Position numbers and translations under genes: made by a program. A stretch of DNA of 64,000 bases from JAOUEA01 sp963762075 (lineage in GTDB: Bacteria > Actinomycetota > UBA4738 > HRBIN12). Below the pieces are notes generated by a model, which saw only the letters and a program-made list of their open reading frames with translations, was not told the DNA's origin and ran no database searches. Each line of letters starts with the position of its first letter. The stretch's first letter is position 1. The DNA lies in the NCBI GenBank assembly GCA_963762075.1, contig CAVXJC010000008.1:186001-250000 (forward strand). The letters run 5' to 3'. This document shows positions 40,975 through 49,533 of the stretch, one piece after another.

Positions 40975-41783
40975 TCAGTTCATGATCTCGCGTCCGCGCA
41001 TTCGGCCCACCGGGTGAGCACGCCCTGGTACACTCGGCGGCTCTCGGGTATTCGCGGCCTCCAGCGCCTGGAGCGCTTCGTCGATGTCGCGCGCGCTGAA
41101 TGGTCGTCGTCGAGCTCGTCCCACCGTGGAAGTCGCAGAGGCCCCCGTAGTCGAGCTCGAGGATCGAGGCAGGATCGAACTGCACCATCCACTGATGCAG
41201 ATCGAGGATGAGGTCGCCGATCGGGCCGAGGTCGGATCGACGGAGCGGACCGGATCGCCTGCTCGGCGCGTCGCATCGCGCTTGCGCGTCGTGGTGCGGT
41301 AGCGAAGTCGCCACCTTCCGTCGGCCGATCGGGTGAGCTCGCGTTCGTCGTCGCGGAAGAGCACGAACCACCGGATCGGCACGTACCAGGGCTCTGGTGG
41401 CAGAACGCGACGGCTGAGGGGTCGCGCCGTCGGAGCCGAGCGAGATCGCTCGCCGCTCGCTTGCCCTCCTTCTTCGGCACGAACTGGTCCCACAGCTCGA
41501 TCGAGCGCGTCTCGCGGAACGACGACCATCGCCGCGAGCACACGCATGCGCATCCGGCGCGGGCTGACAGACGTGCGCCCGTCGAGATGCAGCACATCGG
41601 CGCTATCGGCGTCGCCGGTGCAAGCACGCCGAGCTTGCCGACGGTGGGGTGGTCGGCGTATCGCAGACGGACGCGAGCTCGCCTCGGTCGACCGTTCAGC
41701 AGGAAGCGTTCCCAGTGCAGCTGCTCGCTTCGCTCGAACGCGTCGAGCGGCTGGTACACACGAAGGAATGCGCATGGCACCAT
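40975..41783 (-). pseudogene. Conserved actinobacterial protein (DUF8083-like), multiple frameshifts
   Basis: All three minus-strand frames alternate to give one protein of about 260 residues. Pieces in order are VPCAFLRVYQPLDAFERSEQ, VLHLDGRTSVSPRRMRMRVL, FRETRSIELWDQFVPKKEGK, PWYVPIRWFVLFRDDEREL, SDLGPIGDLILDLHQWMVQF, DYGGLCDFHG, and RVYQGVLTRWAECADARS. At least six to seven frame changes are needed within 800 bases. The opening LRVYQPLDAF resembles a conserved actinobacterial family of unknown function (DUF8083-like, from memory only). ATG 41783 is the likely start. The indel density suggests local sequence error. Confidence 0.55.
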
Positions 41784-41900
41784 CTGTCTGGCGAGTCTAC
41801 GGGGTCAGGGGTCTCCCCTATGCTCTCGGCGTTCGATGGAGTGGACTCGAGGGGGATCTGCGTGGCGTCCGAACCGGAGCATTGGCGTGGCACGGAACCG

Positions 41901-42929
41901 ATGCGACTGCTCGCCCTCGACGGCACCGCGGTGGGCGACCCGACGTCGGCCTCGGCCCCGACGAGCTTGCGAGCGCTGTTGCGATAGATGCTGCTGGCTC
42001 GCCGGCTCGACCGTGAATGCATCGCCCTGCAGCGTCAAGGCGAACTGACGGTTTACCCGGGGTTCGAGGGCCAGGAAGCCGCTCAGGTCGGCTGCGCGAT
42101 CGGCCCTCGGTGACGACGACTTCGTCTTCCCGACGTTCAGGGAGCTGGCCGCAGCGCTCGTGCGGGGCGTCGACCCTGTGCAGTACCTCGCGTACCACCG
42201 GGGTACATGGCACGGCGGACCGTACGATCCGCGGGCGACACGGTTCGGACCCGATCTGCATCCCGGTCGCGACGCAGATGTGCACGGCGTCGGCTATGCG
42301 ATGGGCCTCACGTTCGACGGAAGGCGGGCATGCTCGATCGCCTACTTCGGCGACGGAAGCGCGAGCGAAGGCGACTTCCACGAGGCGGCGAACCTCGCGG
42401 GCGTCTTCAAGGCGCCGGCGGTCCTGTTCTGTCAGAACAATGGATGGGCGATCAGCGTGCCGACCTCGTCGCAGACGGCGGGCGAGATCTGGAGGCGCGC
42501 CGAGGGGTACGGCTTCCCTGGCGTCCGGGTCGATGGCAACGACGTGCTCGCCGTGTATCCGCGCGACGCGCGACGCGGCGTCGCGCGCATACGCAGGGGA
42601 AGGCCCGACCTTGATCGAGGCACTGACGTATCGCGTCGGGGCGCATTCGACGGCCGACGACGCTCGCCGCTACCGCGATGACGACGAGGTCACGCGAGCC
42701 CAGGCTTTCGACCCGATCGCGCGCTACCGTGCGTGGCTCATGGCCGAAGGGCATGTCGACGACGGCACTCCTCGGCGTGTGGCACGACGAGATCGAGGAC
42801 CAGGTGCTCACGATCAGGCAGGCATTGATCGCCCAGGCGCCGCCCCCGGTCGAGTGGATGTTCGACTGGACGTACGCCGACCCGCCTGCCGCGCTCGCCG
42901 AGCAGCGCCGAGAGGTGCTCGGTGCCTGA
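41901..42929 (+). pseudogene. Pyruvate/2-oxoacid dehydrogenase E1 alpha, one stop and three frameshifts
   Basis: The combined frames give a thiamine-diphosphate E1 alpha subunit. From ATG 41901, LLALDGTAVGDPTSASAPTS runs into LRALLR, a TAG at 41985-41987, then MLLARRLDRECIALQRQGEL. After a shift near 42097-42110, DDDFVFPTFRELAAALVRGV and YFGDGSASEGDFHEAANLAG with the ThDP GDG motif and CQNNGWAISVP. A second shift near 42552-42566 precedes GPTLIEALTYRVGAHSTADD. A third near 42755-42775 precedes WHDEIEDQVLTIRQALI. The catalytic regions are intact apart from the frame changes. It overlaps the E1 beta start by 8 bases. Confidence 0.8.
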
Positions 42930-43896
42930 GATGACGATGGTGGCAGCGCTGAACGCGGCGCTTCGCGATGCGTTGGATCTCGACGAGCGCGTCCTCGTCT
43001 TCGGTCAAGACGTGGGGCGATCGGGCGGAGTCTTCCGGGTGACCGATGGGCTCCAGGCGCGATTCGGAGCCACGCGCGTGTTCGACACGCCGATCAGCGA
43101 GGCGGGCATCGTGGGGGCCGCGGTCGGCCTCGCGTTCGCCGGCTGGCGCAGCGTCGTGGAGATGCAGTTCGACGCCTTCTCCTATCCGGCGCTCGAGCAG
43201 ATCATCGACCACGTGGCCAAGATGCGAAGTCGCACGCGGGGGCGTGTGGAGATGCCGATCACGATCCGGATGCCGGCGTTCGGGGGTATCAAGGGCAAAG
43301 AGCATCACGGCGAGAGTCCGGAGACCTACTACGCCCACACGGCTGGTCTCAAGGTGGTCTGCCCGGCAACGCCCTCCGATGCGTACCGCCTTCTTCGCCT
43401 GGCGGTCGCCGACCCCGACCCGGTGATCGTGCTGGAACCGAAGGCGCGCTATTGGGCGAAGGCCGAGGCGGAGCTCACGACCGATGGCCCCGGCATCGGC
43501 GAGGGGACGATCGTGCGAGACGGCGACGCAGCGACAGTGTTCACCTACGGCGCCATGGTCACGCGGTGCCTCGATGCCGCCGCGACGTTGACCGACGAGG
43601 GCCTATCCCTGCGCGTGGTCGACCTGAGAACGCTCTCACCGCTCGACTCCGGCCTGATCGCGCGGTGCGTCCGAGAGACCGGACGTGCCGTGGTCGTGCA
43701 CGAGGCACCCAAGACGCTCGGGCTCGGCGCAGAGGTCACCGCCCGCATCGTCGAGGAAGCGTTCGACTCCCTCGAAGCACCGGTGCGTCGCGTGACCGGC
43801 TACGACGTGCCGTACCCGCCGGCCGCGCTCGAGCATCACTACCTGCCGAGCGTGCAGCGCATCGCCGCCGCGGTGCGCGAGGTGGTGACGTACTGA
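42922..43896 (+). CDS. 2-oxoacid dehydrogenase E1 beta subunit
   Basis: A 324-residue E1 beta (transketolase-like pyrimidine and C-terminal domains). TMVAALNAALRDALDLDERV, LVFGQDVGRSGGVFRVTDGL, DTPISEAGIVGAAVGLAFAG, WRSVVEMQFDAFSYPALEQI and EHHGESPETYYAHTAGLKVV are all family motifs. With E1 alpha it decarboxylates pyruvate or branched-chain 2-oxoacids and reductively acylates E2. The GTG start at 42922 overlaps the E1 alpha stop. Its reading frame is intact, in contrast to the preceding kilobase. Its TGA overlaps the E2 ATG. Confidence 0.92.
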   Translation: MPEMTMVAALNAALRDALDLDERVLVFGQDVGRSGGVFRVTDGLQARFGATRVFDTPISEAGIVGAAVGLAFAGWRSVVEMQFDAFSYPALEQIIDHVAKMRSRTRGRVEMPITIRMPAFGGIKGKEHHGESPETYYAHTAGLKVVCPATPSDAYRLLRLAVADPDPVIVLEPKARYWAKAEAELTTDGPGIGEGTIVRDGDAATVFTYGAMVTRCLDAAATLTDEGLSLRVVDLRTLSPLDSGLIARCVRETGRAVVVHEAPKTLGLGAEVTARIVEEAFDSLEAPVRRVTGYDVPYPPAALEHHYLPSVQRIAAAVREVVTY

Positions 43897-44966
43897 TGGC
43901 CGGCCGGGTTTTCGCGATGCCCGATCTCGGCGAAGGCCTCGAGGAGGGCGAGATCGTCGAGTGGCTCGTGACCGAAGGCGAGACTGTCGAGCTGAATCAG
44001 CCGCTGGTCGAGATCGAGACCGCGAAGGCCACGGTCGAGATCCCGTCGCCGTTCGGGGGAGTCGTCGCGACACTGCACGGCCCCGTTGGGGCGGTGGTTC
44101 CGGTGGGGTCGCCCTTGGTGACATTCGCGGAGCCCGCAACAGACGGCGCGGCTGTCCCACCCATCGCAGAGCCGCGCGGCGCAGCGCGGACGACGCCGCC
44201 GGTGCGCAAGCTCGCGAAGGAGCTCGGGGTCGACCTCTCGTCGCTCGAGGGCACCGGTGAGGAAGGGCGGATCACCACAGACGACGTGCGCGCGGCAACC
44301 GGCGGTCGACCCCGAACGTCGGCCGCGCCGAGGGTCGTGATCGCCTCGAACCTGGAGCGGCAAGCGGCGATCCCGCAGGTGACGACCTTCCGCACGGTGG
44401 ATTGCTCCGCGCTGGAGTCGCTTCGGAAGGAGCTCGGAGTGTCACCGCTTCCGGTCGTGATCGCTGCGCTCTGTCGAACCCTCGGGACCCACCCGATGCT
44501 GAACGCCACATGGACCGGCGCCGGTCTGCTTGAGCGATCCGACGTGCATGTGGGCATCGCGGCCGACACGGAACGCGGCCTCGTCGTGCCCGTGCTGCGC
44601 GACGCCGGGGCCAAGTCGATCGAGGAGCTCGCCACCGAGATCAAGCGCCTCGCCGAAGCAGCAAGGGCAGGTTCGCTCGCGCCCGATGAGCTGTCGGGCG
44701 CCACGATCGCCGTGAGCAACACCGGCAGCTACGGAAGCGAGGCCGGCACGCCGATACTGTCGCCGGGCACCGGCGTGACCCTTGCGATCGGAGCGATCGC
44801 CCCGAGACCGCTGGTGGTCGGCGGCGAAGTCATGGCCCGCCCCGCATGCACGCTGAGCTGCACCTTCGATCACCGTGTGCTCGACGGAGCGACGGTCGGC
44901 AAGGCGCTCACCGACCTCGTGCAGACCCTCACGGAAACCGAGCGACTGGGAGACTTGCCGCGATGA
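43896..44966 (+). CDS. Dihydrolipoamide acyltransferase E2
   Basis: A 356-residue E2. The N-terminal lipoyl domain has LGEGLEEGEIVEWLVTEGET and the lipoyl lysine in VEIETAKATVEIPS. A peripheral-subunit-binding domain follows (TPPVRKLAKELGVDLSSLEG, TGEEGRITTDDVR). The catalytic domain ends in CTFDHRVLDGATVGKALTDL with the active-site histidine. Only one lipoyl domain is present and the linkers are short. Start ATG 43896 overlaps the E1 beta TGA. No E3 (lipoamide dehydrogenase) gene is in the window, so it must be supplied elsewhere. The exact oxoacid is not determined. Confidence 0.92.
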   Translation: MAGRVFAMPDLGEGLEEGEIVEWLVTEGETVELNQPLVEIETAKATVEIPSPFGGVVATLHGPVGAVVPVGSPLVTFAEPATDGAAVPPIAEPRGAARTTPPVRKLAKELGVDLSSLEGTGEEGRITTDDVRAATGGRPRTSAAPRVVIASNLERQAAIPQVTTFRTVDCSALESLRKELGVSPLPVVIAALCRTLGTHPMLNATWTGAGLLERSDVHVGIAADTERGLVVPVLRDAGAKSIEELATEIKRLAEAARAGSLAPDELSGATIAVSNTGSYGSEAGTPILSPGTGVTLAIGAIAPRPLVVGGEVMARPACTLSCTFDHRVLDGATVGKALTDLVQTLTETERLGDLPR

Positions 44967-45877
44967 AGATCGCGTCGCTGCTTCCGTCGGCCACCGAGAT
45001 CGTGTACGCGCTCGGATTGGGCGAGAGCCTGATCGGCGTGACCGACGAGTGCGACTTCCCCCCCGAAGCGGTGACGAAGCCGGTGATCTCACGGAGTGCG
45101 CTGCCGCAGGGCCGTCCGCTCACCTCTCGGGAGATCGACGCCGCGGTGCGCGAGCGCATGGATGCCGGTCGGCCTCTGTACGTGCTCGACACCGACCTGA
45201 TCCGCCGCGAACAGCCCGACGTGATCCTCACGCAAGATCTCTGCCGCGTGTGTGCGGTGCCCGCCGGACACGTCGAGGAGGCCCTCGGCCAGCTCGGCCT
45301 CACGGACAGCACGAAGGTGGTGTCGCTCGATCCGAGCACGCTCGACGACGTGATCGCCCAGGCCCGGACGCTCGGTGAGCTGCTCGGGGCCGAAACGAGA
45401 GCGGGCGAGCTCGTATCGTCCCTGCGCGAACGTGTCGCCAAGGTGCGGCAGACCGCGGTGCGGCTTCCGACGGTGAACGTCCTGTGCCTGGAGTGGGCCG
45501 AGCCACCGTTCGCGGCAGGCCACTGGGTGCCCGAGATGGTCGAGGCGGTCGGTGCCACCTACCTGCTCGGCCACAAAGGCGAGCGCTCTCGCACCGTCAC
45601 GCACCGAGAGATCCGAGACGCCAACCCCGAGGTGCTGATCTACATGCCCTGCGGCTACTACCTCGAGGAAGCCGAGGCCGAAGGAGAGCAAGTCATGCGA
45701 CACGCCGAGATCGCCGAGACGCCGGCGGCGCGCAACCGCAACGCGTTCGCCGTCGACGCGACCTCGTTCTTCTCCAGGCCCGGCCCGAGGGTCGTCGACG
45801 GGGTCGAGATCCTCGCATGGGCGGTGCACCCAGAGGCCTATCCGGAGCCGCCTCCCGGCACCATCACACGCCTGTAG
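44963..45877 (+). CDS. BtuF-like cobalamin/metal-binding protein without signal peptide
   Basis: A 304-residue protein of the TroA/BtuF periplasmic-binding fold. It begins KIASLLPSATEIVYALGLGE, the typical first strand of BtuF-like proteins, and has GVTDECDFPPEAVTKPVISR, DVILTQDLCRVCAVPAGHVE and LEWAEPPFAAGHWVPEMVEA. No signal peptide or lipobox is visible, so it may act in the cytoplasm or as a sensor rather than as a transporter subunit. No ABC permease or ATPase accompanies it. ATG 44963 overlaps the E2 stop, so it is co-translated with E2. The ligand is inferred only. Confidence 0.8.
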   Translation: MKIASLLPSATEIVYALGLGESLIGVTDECDFPPEAVTKPVISRSALPQGRPLTSREIDAAVRERMDAGRPLYVLDTDLIRREQPDVILTQDLCRVCAVPAGHVEEALGQLGLTDSTKVVSLDPSTLDDVIAQARTLGELLGAETRAGELVSSLRERVAKVRQTAVRLPTVNVLCLEWAEPPFAAGHWVPEMVEAVGATYLLGHKGERSRTVTHREIRDANPEVLIYMPCGYYLEEAEAEGEQVMRHAEIAETPAARNRNAFAVDATSFFSRPGPRVVDGVEILAWAVHPEAYPEPPPGTITRL

Positions 45878-46842
45878 TGGGAACAGGCCCGCTCCCCGAC
45901 GAGGTTGCCACCGTCGTGGACAGGACAGGCCGGCCCCGCGCACGAACGGTGCTCTCGACCAGCGCCGGCACGCACCTGGGCGCCTTCACTCTGCTCGACT
46001 GGACCCTGTTCGCGTCGATCGGGGTGATCTGGGGCTCGTCGTTCCTGTGGATCGCGATCGCACTCGACACGTTCGAGCCGGGACTCATAACCTGGCTGCG
46101 CGTGTTGTTCGGGGGGATCACCCTCTGGCTCCTTCCCGCGGCTCGCGTCCCACTCGCGCCCGAGGATCGGGCAAGGATGGTCGCGTTGTCCTTCTTGTGG
46201 ATCGCCGTTCCGTTCACGCTGTTCCCCTTGGCTCAGCAGTGGATCACCTCCGGCTTGACCGGATTGATCAACGGATCGCTCCCCATCTTCGCGACCGCGA
46301 TCGGGGCTGTGATGCTTCGGCGCATCCCGCGGCACACCCAGACGATCGGTCTCGTGGTCGGTTTCGCGGGTGTGGCCGCCATCGCAGCCCCCTCGATCGC
46401 CGAGGGGTCGACCGAAGCGCTCGGCGTCGCGCTCGTGCTCGGGGCGGTGTGCTGCTACGGCGTCGCGATCAACATCGTGACGCCGCTCACCCAACGGTAC
46501 GGACCACTCCCCGTGATGGCGCGCATGATCGGCCTCGGCGCTCTCTGGACGGCGCCGTTCGGCCTCGTGGGACTCCGCGGCTCGTCGTTCGAGTGGGGAG
46601 CGCTCATGGCGATGGTCGCCCTCGGTGTGCTGGGCACGGGCCTCGCGTTCGTGTTCATGGGACGGCTGGTGTCACGGGTCGGGTCGTCTCGTGGATCGTT
46701 CGCCACGTACCTGGTGCCGGTCGTCGCACTCGTGCTGGGCGCGATCTTCCTCGACGAGAGGGTGCGGGTGCTCTCGATCCTCGGGATCGGGCTCGTGATC
46801 GCAGGTGCCGTGCTGGCCTCGCGGAAGGAGCACGGCGCGTGA
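45877..46842 (+). CDS. EamA/DMT-family transporter
   Basis: A 321-residue drug/metabolite transporter with two five-helix EamA repeats. The first begins TLFASIGVIWGSSFLWIAIA after a polar N-terminus of about 45 residues; the second around ALGVALVLGAVCCYGVAINI. A typical glycine/proline helix motif is seen in LSILGIGLVIAGAVLASRKE. The substrate is unknown; relatives export amino acids or metabolites. The GTG start at 45877 overlaps the TAG stop of the previous gene by one base, and its own stop overlaps the phosphorylase gene in GTGA. Confidence 0.87.
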   Translation: MGTGPLPDEVATVVDRTGRPRARTVLSTSAGTHLGAFTLLDWTLFASIGVIWGSSFLWIAIALDTFEPGLITWLRVLFGGITLWLLPAARVPLAPEDRARMVALSFLWIAVPFTLFPLAQQWITSGLTGLINGSLPIFATAIGAVMLRRIPRHTQTIGLVVGFAGVAAIAAPSIAEGSTEALGVALVLGAVCCYGVAINIVTPLTQRYGPLPVMARMIGLGALWTAPFGLVGLRGSSFEWGALMAMVALGVLGTGLAFVFMGRLVSRVGSSRGSFATYLVPVVALVLGAIFLDERVRVLSILGIGLVIAGAVLASRKEHGA

Positions 46843-47654
46843 ACGACGTCGACCCAGCGGGCCGTGCACCCATCCTCGAGTTCGACCCCGCGCCGGCGGC
46901 GGTCATCGAGCCCGGCGATGTCATCGAGCCGATGTCGATCGCGCCGCACGCCGTGCTCTGTTTCTTCCAAGACGTGATCGCCGATGTGGTCGAGCGCCAC
47001 GGCGGACGCGTCGTCGATCACGTCGTGAGCGAGATCGGCCGTAATCCGATCTACGAGATCGATCACGACGGTCAGCGACTCGTCGTGATGCACCCGGGCG
47101 TGGGCGCGCCGCTCGCGGCCGGCTTCCTCGAAGAGCTGATCGCTCGCGGCTGCCGCACGTTCATCGCGTGCGGCGGCGCCGGCGTGCTCGTGCCCGACGT
47201 GGCGCTGGGGCATGTGATCGTGCCGACCTCGGCGGTGCGCGACGAGGGCACCTCGTATCACTACCTGCCGGCGTCTCGCGTGGTCGAACCGTCGCCGCAG
47301 GCGGTGGACGCGATCGTGACGACCGCTGAGCGGCACGGCGTTCCGCATGTCAAGGGAGCCACCTGGACCACCGACGCGCTCTATCGCGAGACCCGGGGCA
47401 AGCTCGATGCCCGAGTGAAGGAAGGGTGCCTCACCGTCGAGATGGAAGCCGCGGCGTTCTTCGCGGTGGCCGCGTTCCGAGGCGTGACCTTCGCGCAGGT
47501 GCTCTACGCGGGCGACGACCTCTCCGGCGACGCGTGGGACGAGCGAGACTGGAACGAGCACACGACCGGACGAGAGACGTTGTTCCGGATCGCCGCAGAA
47601 GCCGTGCTGTCCTTGCCACCCGACCCGCTTCCGGTGACGCGCGACGAGGGGTAG
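46839..47654 (+). CDS. Nucleoside phosphorylase (uridine phosphorylase-like)
   Basis: A 271-residue protein of the NP-I nucleoside phosphorylase fold. It has VVMHPGVGAPLAAGFLEELI, then TFIACGGAGVLVPDVALGHV with the phosphate-site glycine pattern, GHVIVPTSAVRDEGTSYHYL, and CLTVEMEAAAFFAVAAFRGV, where VEMEAAA is the ribose-binding signature. The likely reaction is phosphorolysis of a uridine or purine nucleoside. Start GTG 46839 overlaps the transporter stop, so import and cleavage of a nucleoside together is a reasonable guess. The first 30 residues are longer than in most relatives. Confidence 0.82.
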   Translation: MNDVDPAGRAPILEFDPAPAAVIEPGDVIEPMSIAPHAVLCFFQDVIADVVERHGGRVVDHVVSEIGRNPIYEIDHDGQRLVVMHPGVGAPLAAGFLEELIARGCRTFIACGGAGVLVPDVALGHVIVPTSAVRDEGTSYHYLPASRVVEPSPQAVDAIVTTAERHGVPHVKGATWTTDALYRETRGKLDARVKEGCLTVEMEAAAFFAVAAFRGVTFAQVLYAGDDLSGDAWDERDWNEHTTGRETLFRIAAEAVLSLPPDPLPVTRDEG

Positions 47655-47680
47655 CGCGGACGTCCTATATCCTGCGGCCC

Positions 47681-48439
47681 ATGGCTCACGATGTCTCGAT
47701 CGGCGGTCGCGCCTATCGCGTTCGCGCGCCGCTCGGCGTGTTCGCGCTCGGCGCGGCGACCCTCGGTACGTACTGGCTCTATTGGTATTACCTGGCGAAC
47801 GACGACGTCCGTATGTACCTGCGGAACTACTCGATCCGGCCGCTCATCTCGACGCTCGCGATCGTCGGACTGTTCCTCGCACTGCCACTGGTCGTGATCG
47901 CCGTGCTCACCGACGTGTGGTGGTTGATCGCGGTCGCGTCCCTGCTGATCGTCATGGCGATGGTCGGGATCCTCCACACCGCCAGACGCGTGATCACCGC
48001 ACAGCAGCAGGCCGGTGTCGAGCCTTCGTCTGCAGGACTCGCACTGATGCTCTTCCTCGGAGGATTCCTCGGCATCGCGTACCTGCAAGCGGGCTTGAAC
48101 CGGACCTGGGTGAGGGCGGCGGGTGAGGAGCGCGAGCGGCTCGCGGCGTCGTCCGCCGCCTCGGTGGAGCGTGAGCCCGTGCAGGCGTTCCCGCGGCCGG
48201 CACCGAAGACGGGCACGAACCTCGTGGCCCCGGGCGACGTAGGCTCGCGGGTGACGTTCCAGTTCGAGCTTCCCAATGGATACACGACCGAGGCCGTCGG
48301 CGTCTTCGAGCGTTGGGACTCCGAAGCCGAGACCTATTTCGTGCGGAAGAAGGACGGTACCGAGGTGCGGGTCCCGGCGCGCGGCGTTCGCTTCGGCAAG
48401 GTGATCCCGGCGCGTCCGGCAGCACCGACAGCGCGCTGA
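47681..48439 (+). CDS. DUF898/DUF4234-like membrane protein with C-terminal SH3-like domain
   Basis: A 252-residue protein. Residues 1-155 form four membrane helices (GVFALGAATLGTYWLYWYYL, LISTLAIVGLFLALPLVVIA, VWWLIAVASLLIVMAMVGIL, LALMLFLGGFLGIAYLQAGL) and include the aromatic GTYWLYWYY element of YjgN-type proteins. Residues about 190-250 form a beta-rich domain, VGSRVTFQFELPNGYTTEAV then GVFERWDSEAETYFVRKKDG, which resembles the SH3-like domain beside some actinobacterial acetyltransferases. Linkage of the two is unusual. ATG 47681 is the start. No function is known. Confidence 0.65.
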   Translation: MAHDVSIGGRAYRVRAPLGVFALGAATLGTYWLYWYYLANDDVRMYLRNYSIRPLISTLAIVGLFLALPLVVIAVLTDVWWLIAVASLLIVMAMVGILHTARRVITAQQQAGVEPSSAGLALMLFLGGFLGIAYLQAGLNRTWVRAAGEERERLAASSAASVEREPVQAFPRPAPKTGTNLVAPGDVGSRVTFQFELPNGYTTEAVGVFERWDSEAETYFVRKKDGTEVRVPARGVRFGKVIPARPAAPTAR

Positions 48440-48479
48440 CCGATCCGTGTGCGCGATGATCCCAGGAGGTCACGACCCG

Positions 48480-48881
48480 ATGCCGGACGAACTGCCCACC
48501 TCGCTGATCCGCCTGCGTCTCGGACAAGAAGACGCCCACTACGGGGGGAACCTGGTCGCCGGCGCAACGCAGCTCAAGATCGTCGGCGACCTGATCACCG
48601 AGCTCGCGATGCGCTACGACGGCGACGAGGGATTGTTCCGGGCCTACGAGTCGGTCGAGTTCCTCGCGCCTCTCTACGCGGGTGACTGGATCGAGGCCCG
48701 AGGCAAGATCGTGAGCGTCGGCAACTCGTCGCGTCGCTGCGAGTTCGAGGTGCACAAGATCGGTGCCGCGCGCACCGACATCAGCGAGAGCGCCGCGGAG
48801 TTCCTCGACGAGCCGATCCTCACCCTGAAGGCGGTGGGAACTACCGTGGTTCCGAAGGACCACCAGCGTTTCGAGCACTAG
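48480..48881 (+). CDS. Hotdog-fold 3-aminobutyryl-CoA ammonia lyase-like protein
   Basis: A 133-residue hotdog protein. The segment LGQEDAHYGGNLVAGATQLK, then GDLITELAMRYDGDEGLFRA and YESVEFLAPLYAGDWIEARG, closely follows the pattern of Kal (3-aminobutyryl-CoA ammonia-lyase of lysine fermentation). No other lysine-fermentation gene is in the window, so another acyl-CoA amine or hydratase role is possible. ATG 48480 is chosen because AGGAGG at 48464-48469 precedes it; an upstream GTG would include this site. Confidence 0.72.
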   Translation: MPDELPTSLIRLRLGQEDAHYGGNLVAGATQLKIVGDLITELAMRYDGDEGLFRAYESVEFLAPLYAGDWIEARGKIVSVGNSSRRCEFEVHKIGAARTDISESAAEFLDEPILTLKAVGTTVVPKDHQRFEH

Positions 48882-48926
48882 TCTCGACTGGAGTAGAAGT
48901 CCGGTCGGATCCGAGCTGTGCCCTGG

Positions 48927-49325
48927 CTACGACGCGCGCTCCAGGCCGTGCAGCACTTCGAGCAACTCGTCGACATTGAACGGCTTCGGCACGTAGGCGT
49001 CGGCGCCGAGCTCGGCCGCCTTCGCGCGATCCCTGATCGACGAGAGCGCGCTCACGATCACGACCCGCGGGCGTTCCTCGACCGGAAGCTTCAGCATCTC
49101 CTCGAGCACGCTCCAGCCATCCATCGTCGGCATCATGATGTCGAGGACCATCAGGTTCGGGTGGTGCTCGGTGATCTCGGCGAGCGCTTCCGCGCCGTTG
49201 CTCGCCACGTAGGTCGTATACCCCTCGGCCTCGAGGCTGAACTGCAGGACCCACACCACCTGCGGCTCGTCGTCGACGACGAGCACGCTGACAGGCACGG
49301 TCGTGGCCGTGTTCTCGATCGGCAT
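48927..49325 (-). CDS. Stand-alone response regulator receiver
   Basis: A 132-residue CheY-like receiver. The acidic pocket is at D18 and D19 (VLVVDDEPQVVWVL), phospho-acceptor D62 (LMVLDIMMPTMDGW), the switch serine in VIVSALSS and lysine K114 (YVPKPF). No output domain follows, so it signals through a partner, perhaps a kinase or phosphatase encoded elsewhere. ATG 49325 is the start. It is convergent with the Kal-like gene and lies 45 bases from its stop. Confidence 0.9.
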   Translation of the reverse strand: MPIENTATTVPVSVLVVDDEPQVVWVLQFSLEAEGYTTYVASNGAEALAEITEHHPNLMVLDIMMPTMDGWSVLEEMLKLPVEERPRVVIVSALSSIRDRAKAAELGADAYVPKPFNVDELLEVLHGLERAS

Positions 49326-49465
49326 CGTGAGAGAAGCAACGGCGGGTCGGTAACCCGGCTGAATCGGACGCGCGGCCGGTTTCGGTCCGGCCGGAAGTCG
49401 TGGACTTCCGCCACACGGTGGGTCGGATGGGTGATGACTTCCTAGTCACTCGGTGGGGGACTCAC

Positions 49466-49485
49466 GAGCCGCGTTGACGCGGCTC
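49466..49485 (-). terminator. Hairpin in the purM-receiver gap
   Basis: GAGCCGCG-TTGA-CGCGGCTC forms a perfect eight-pair stem with a four-base loop, about 50 bases after the purM stop. It is a likely terminator of the minus-strand purF-purM transcript, although it has no long T tract. Confidence 0.6.
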
Positions 49486-49533
49486 TTGGAGCGACGAGAT
49501 GGCGCGATCGAGATCCCGGCGATTCACGACGGT

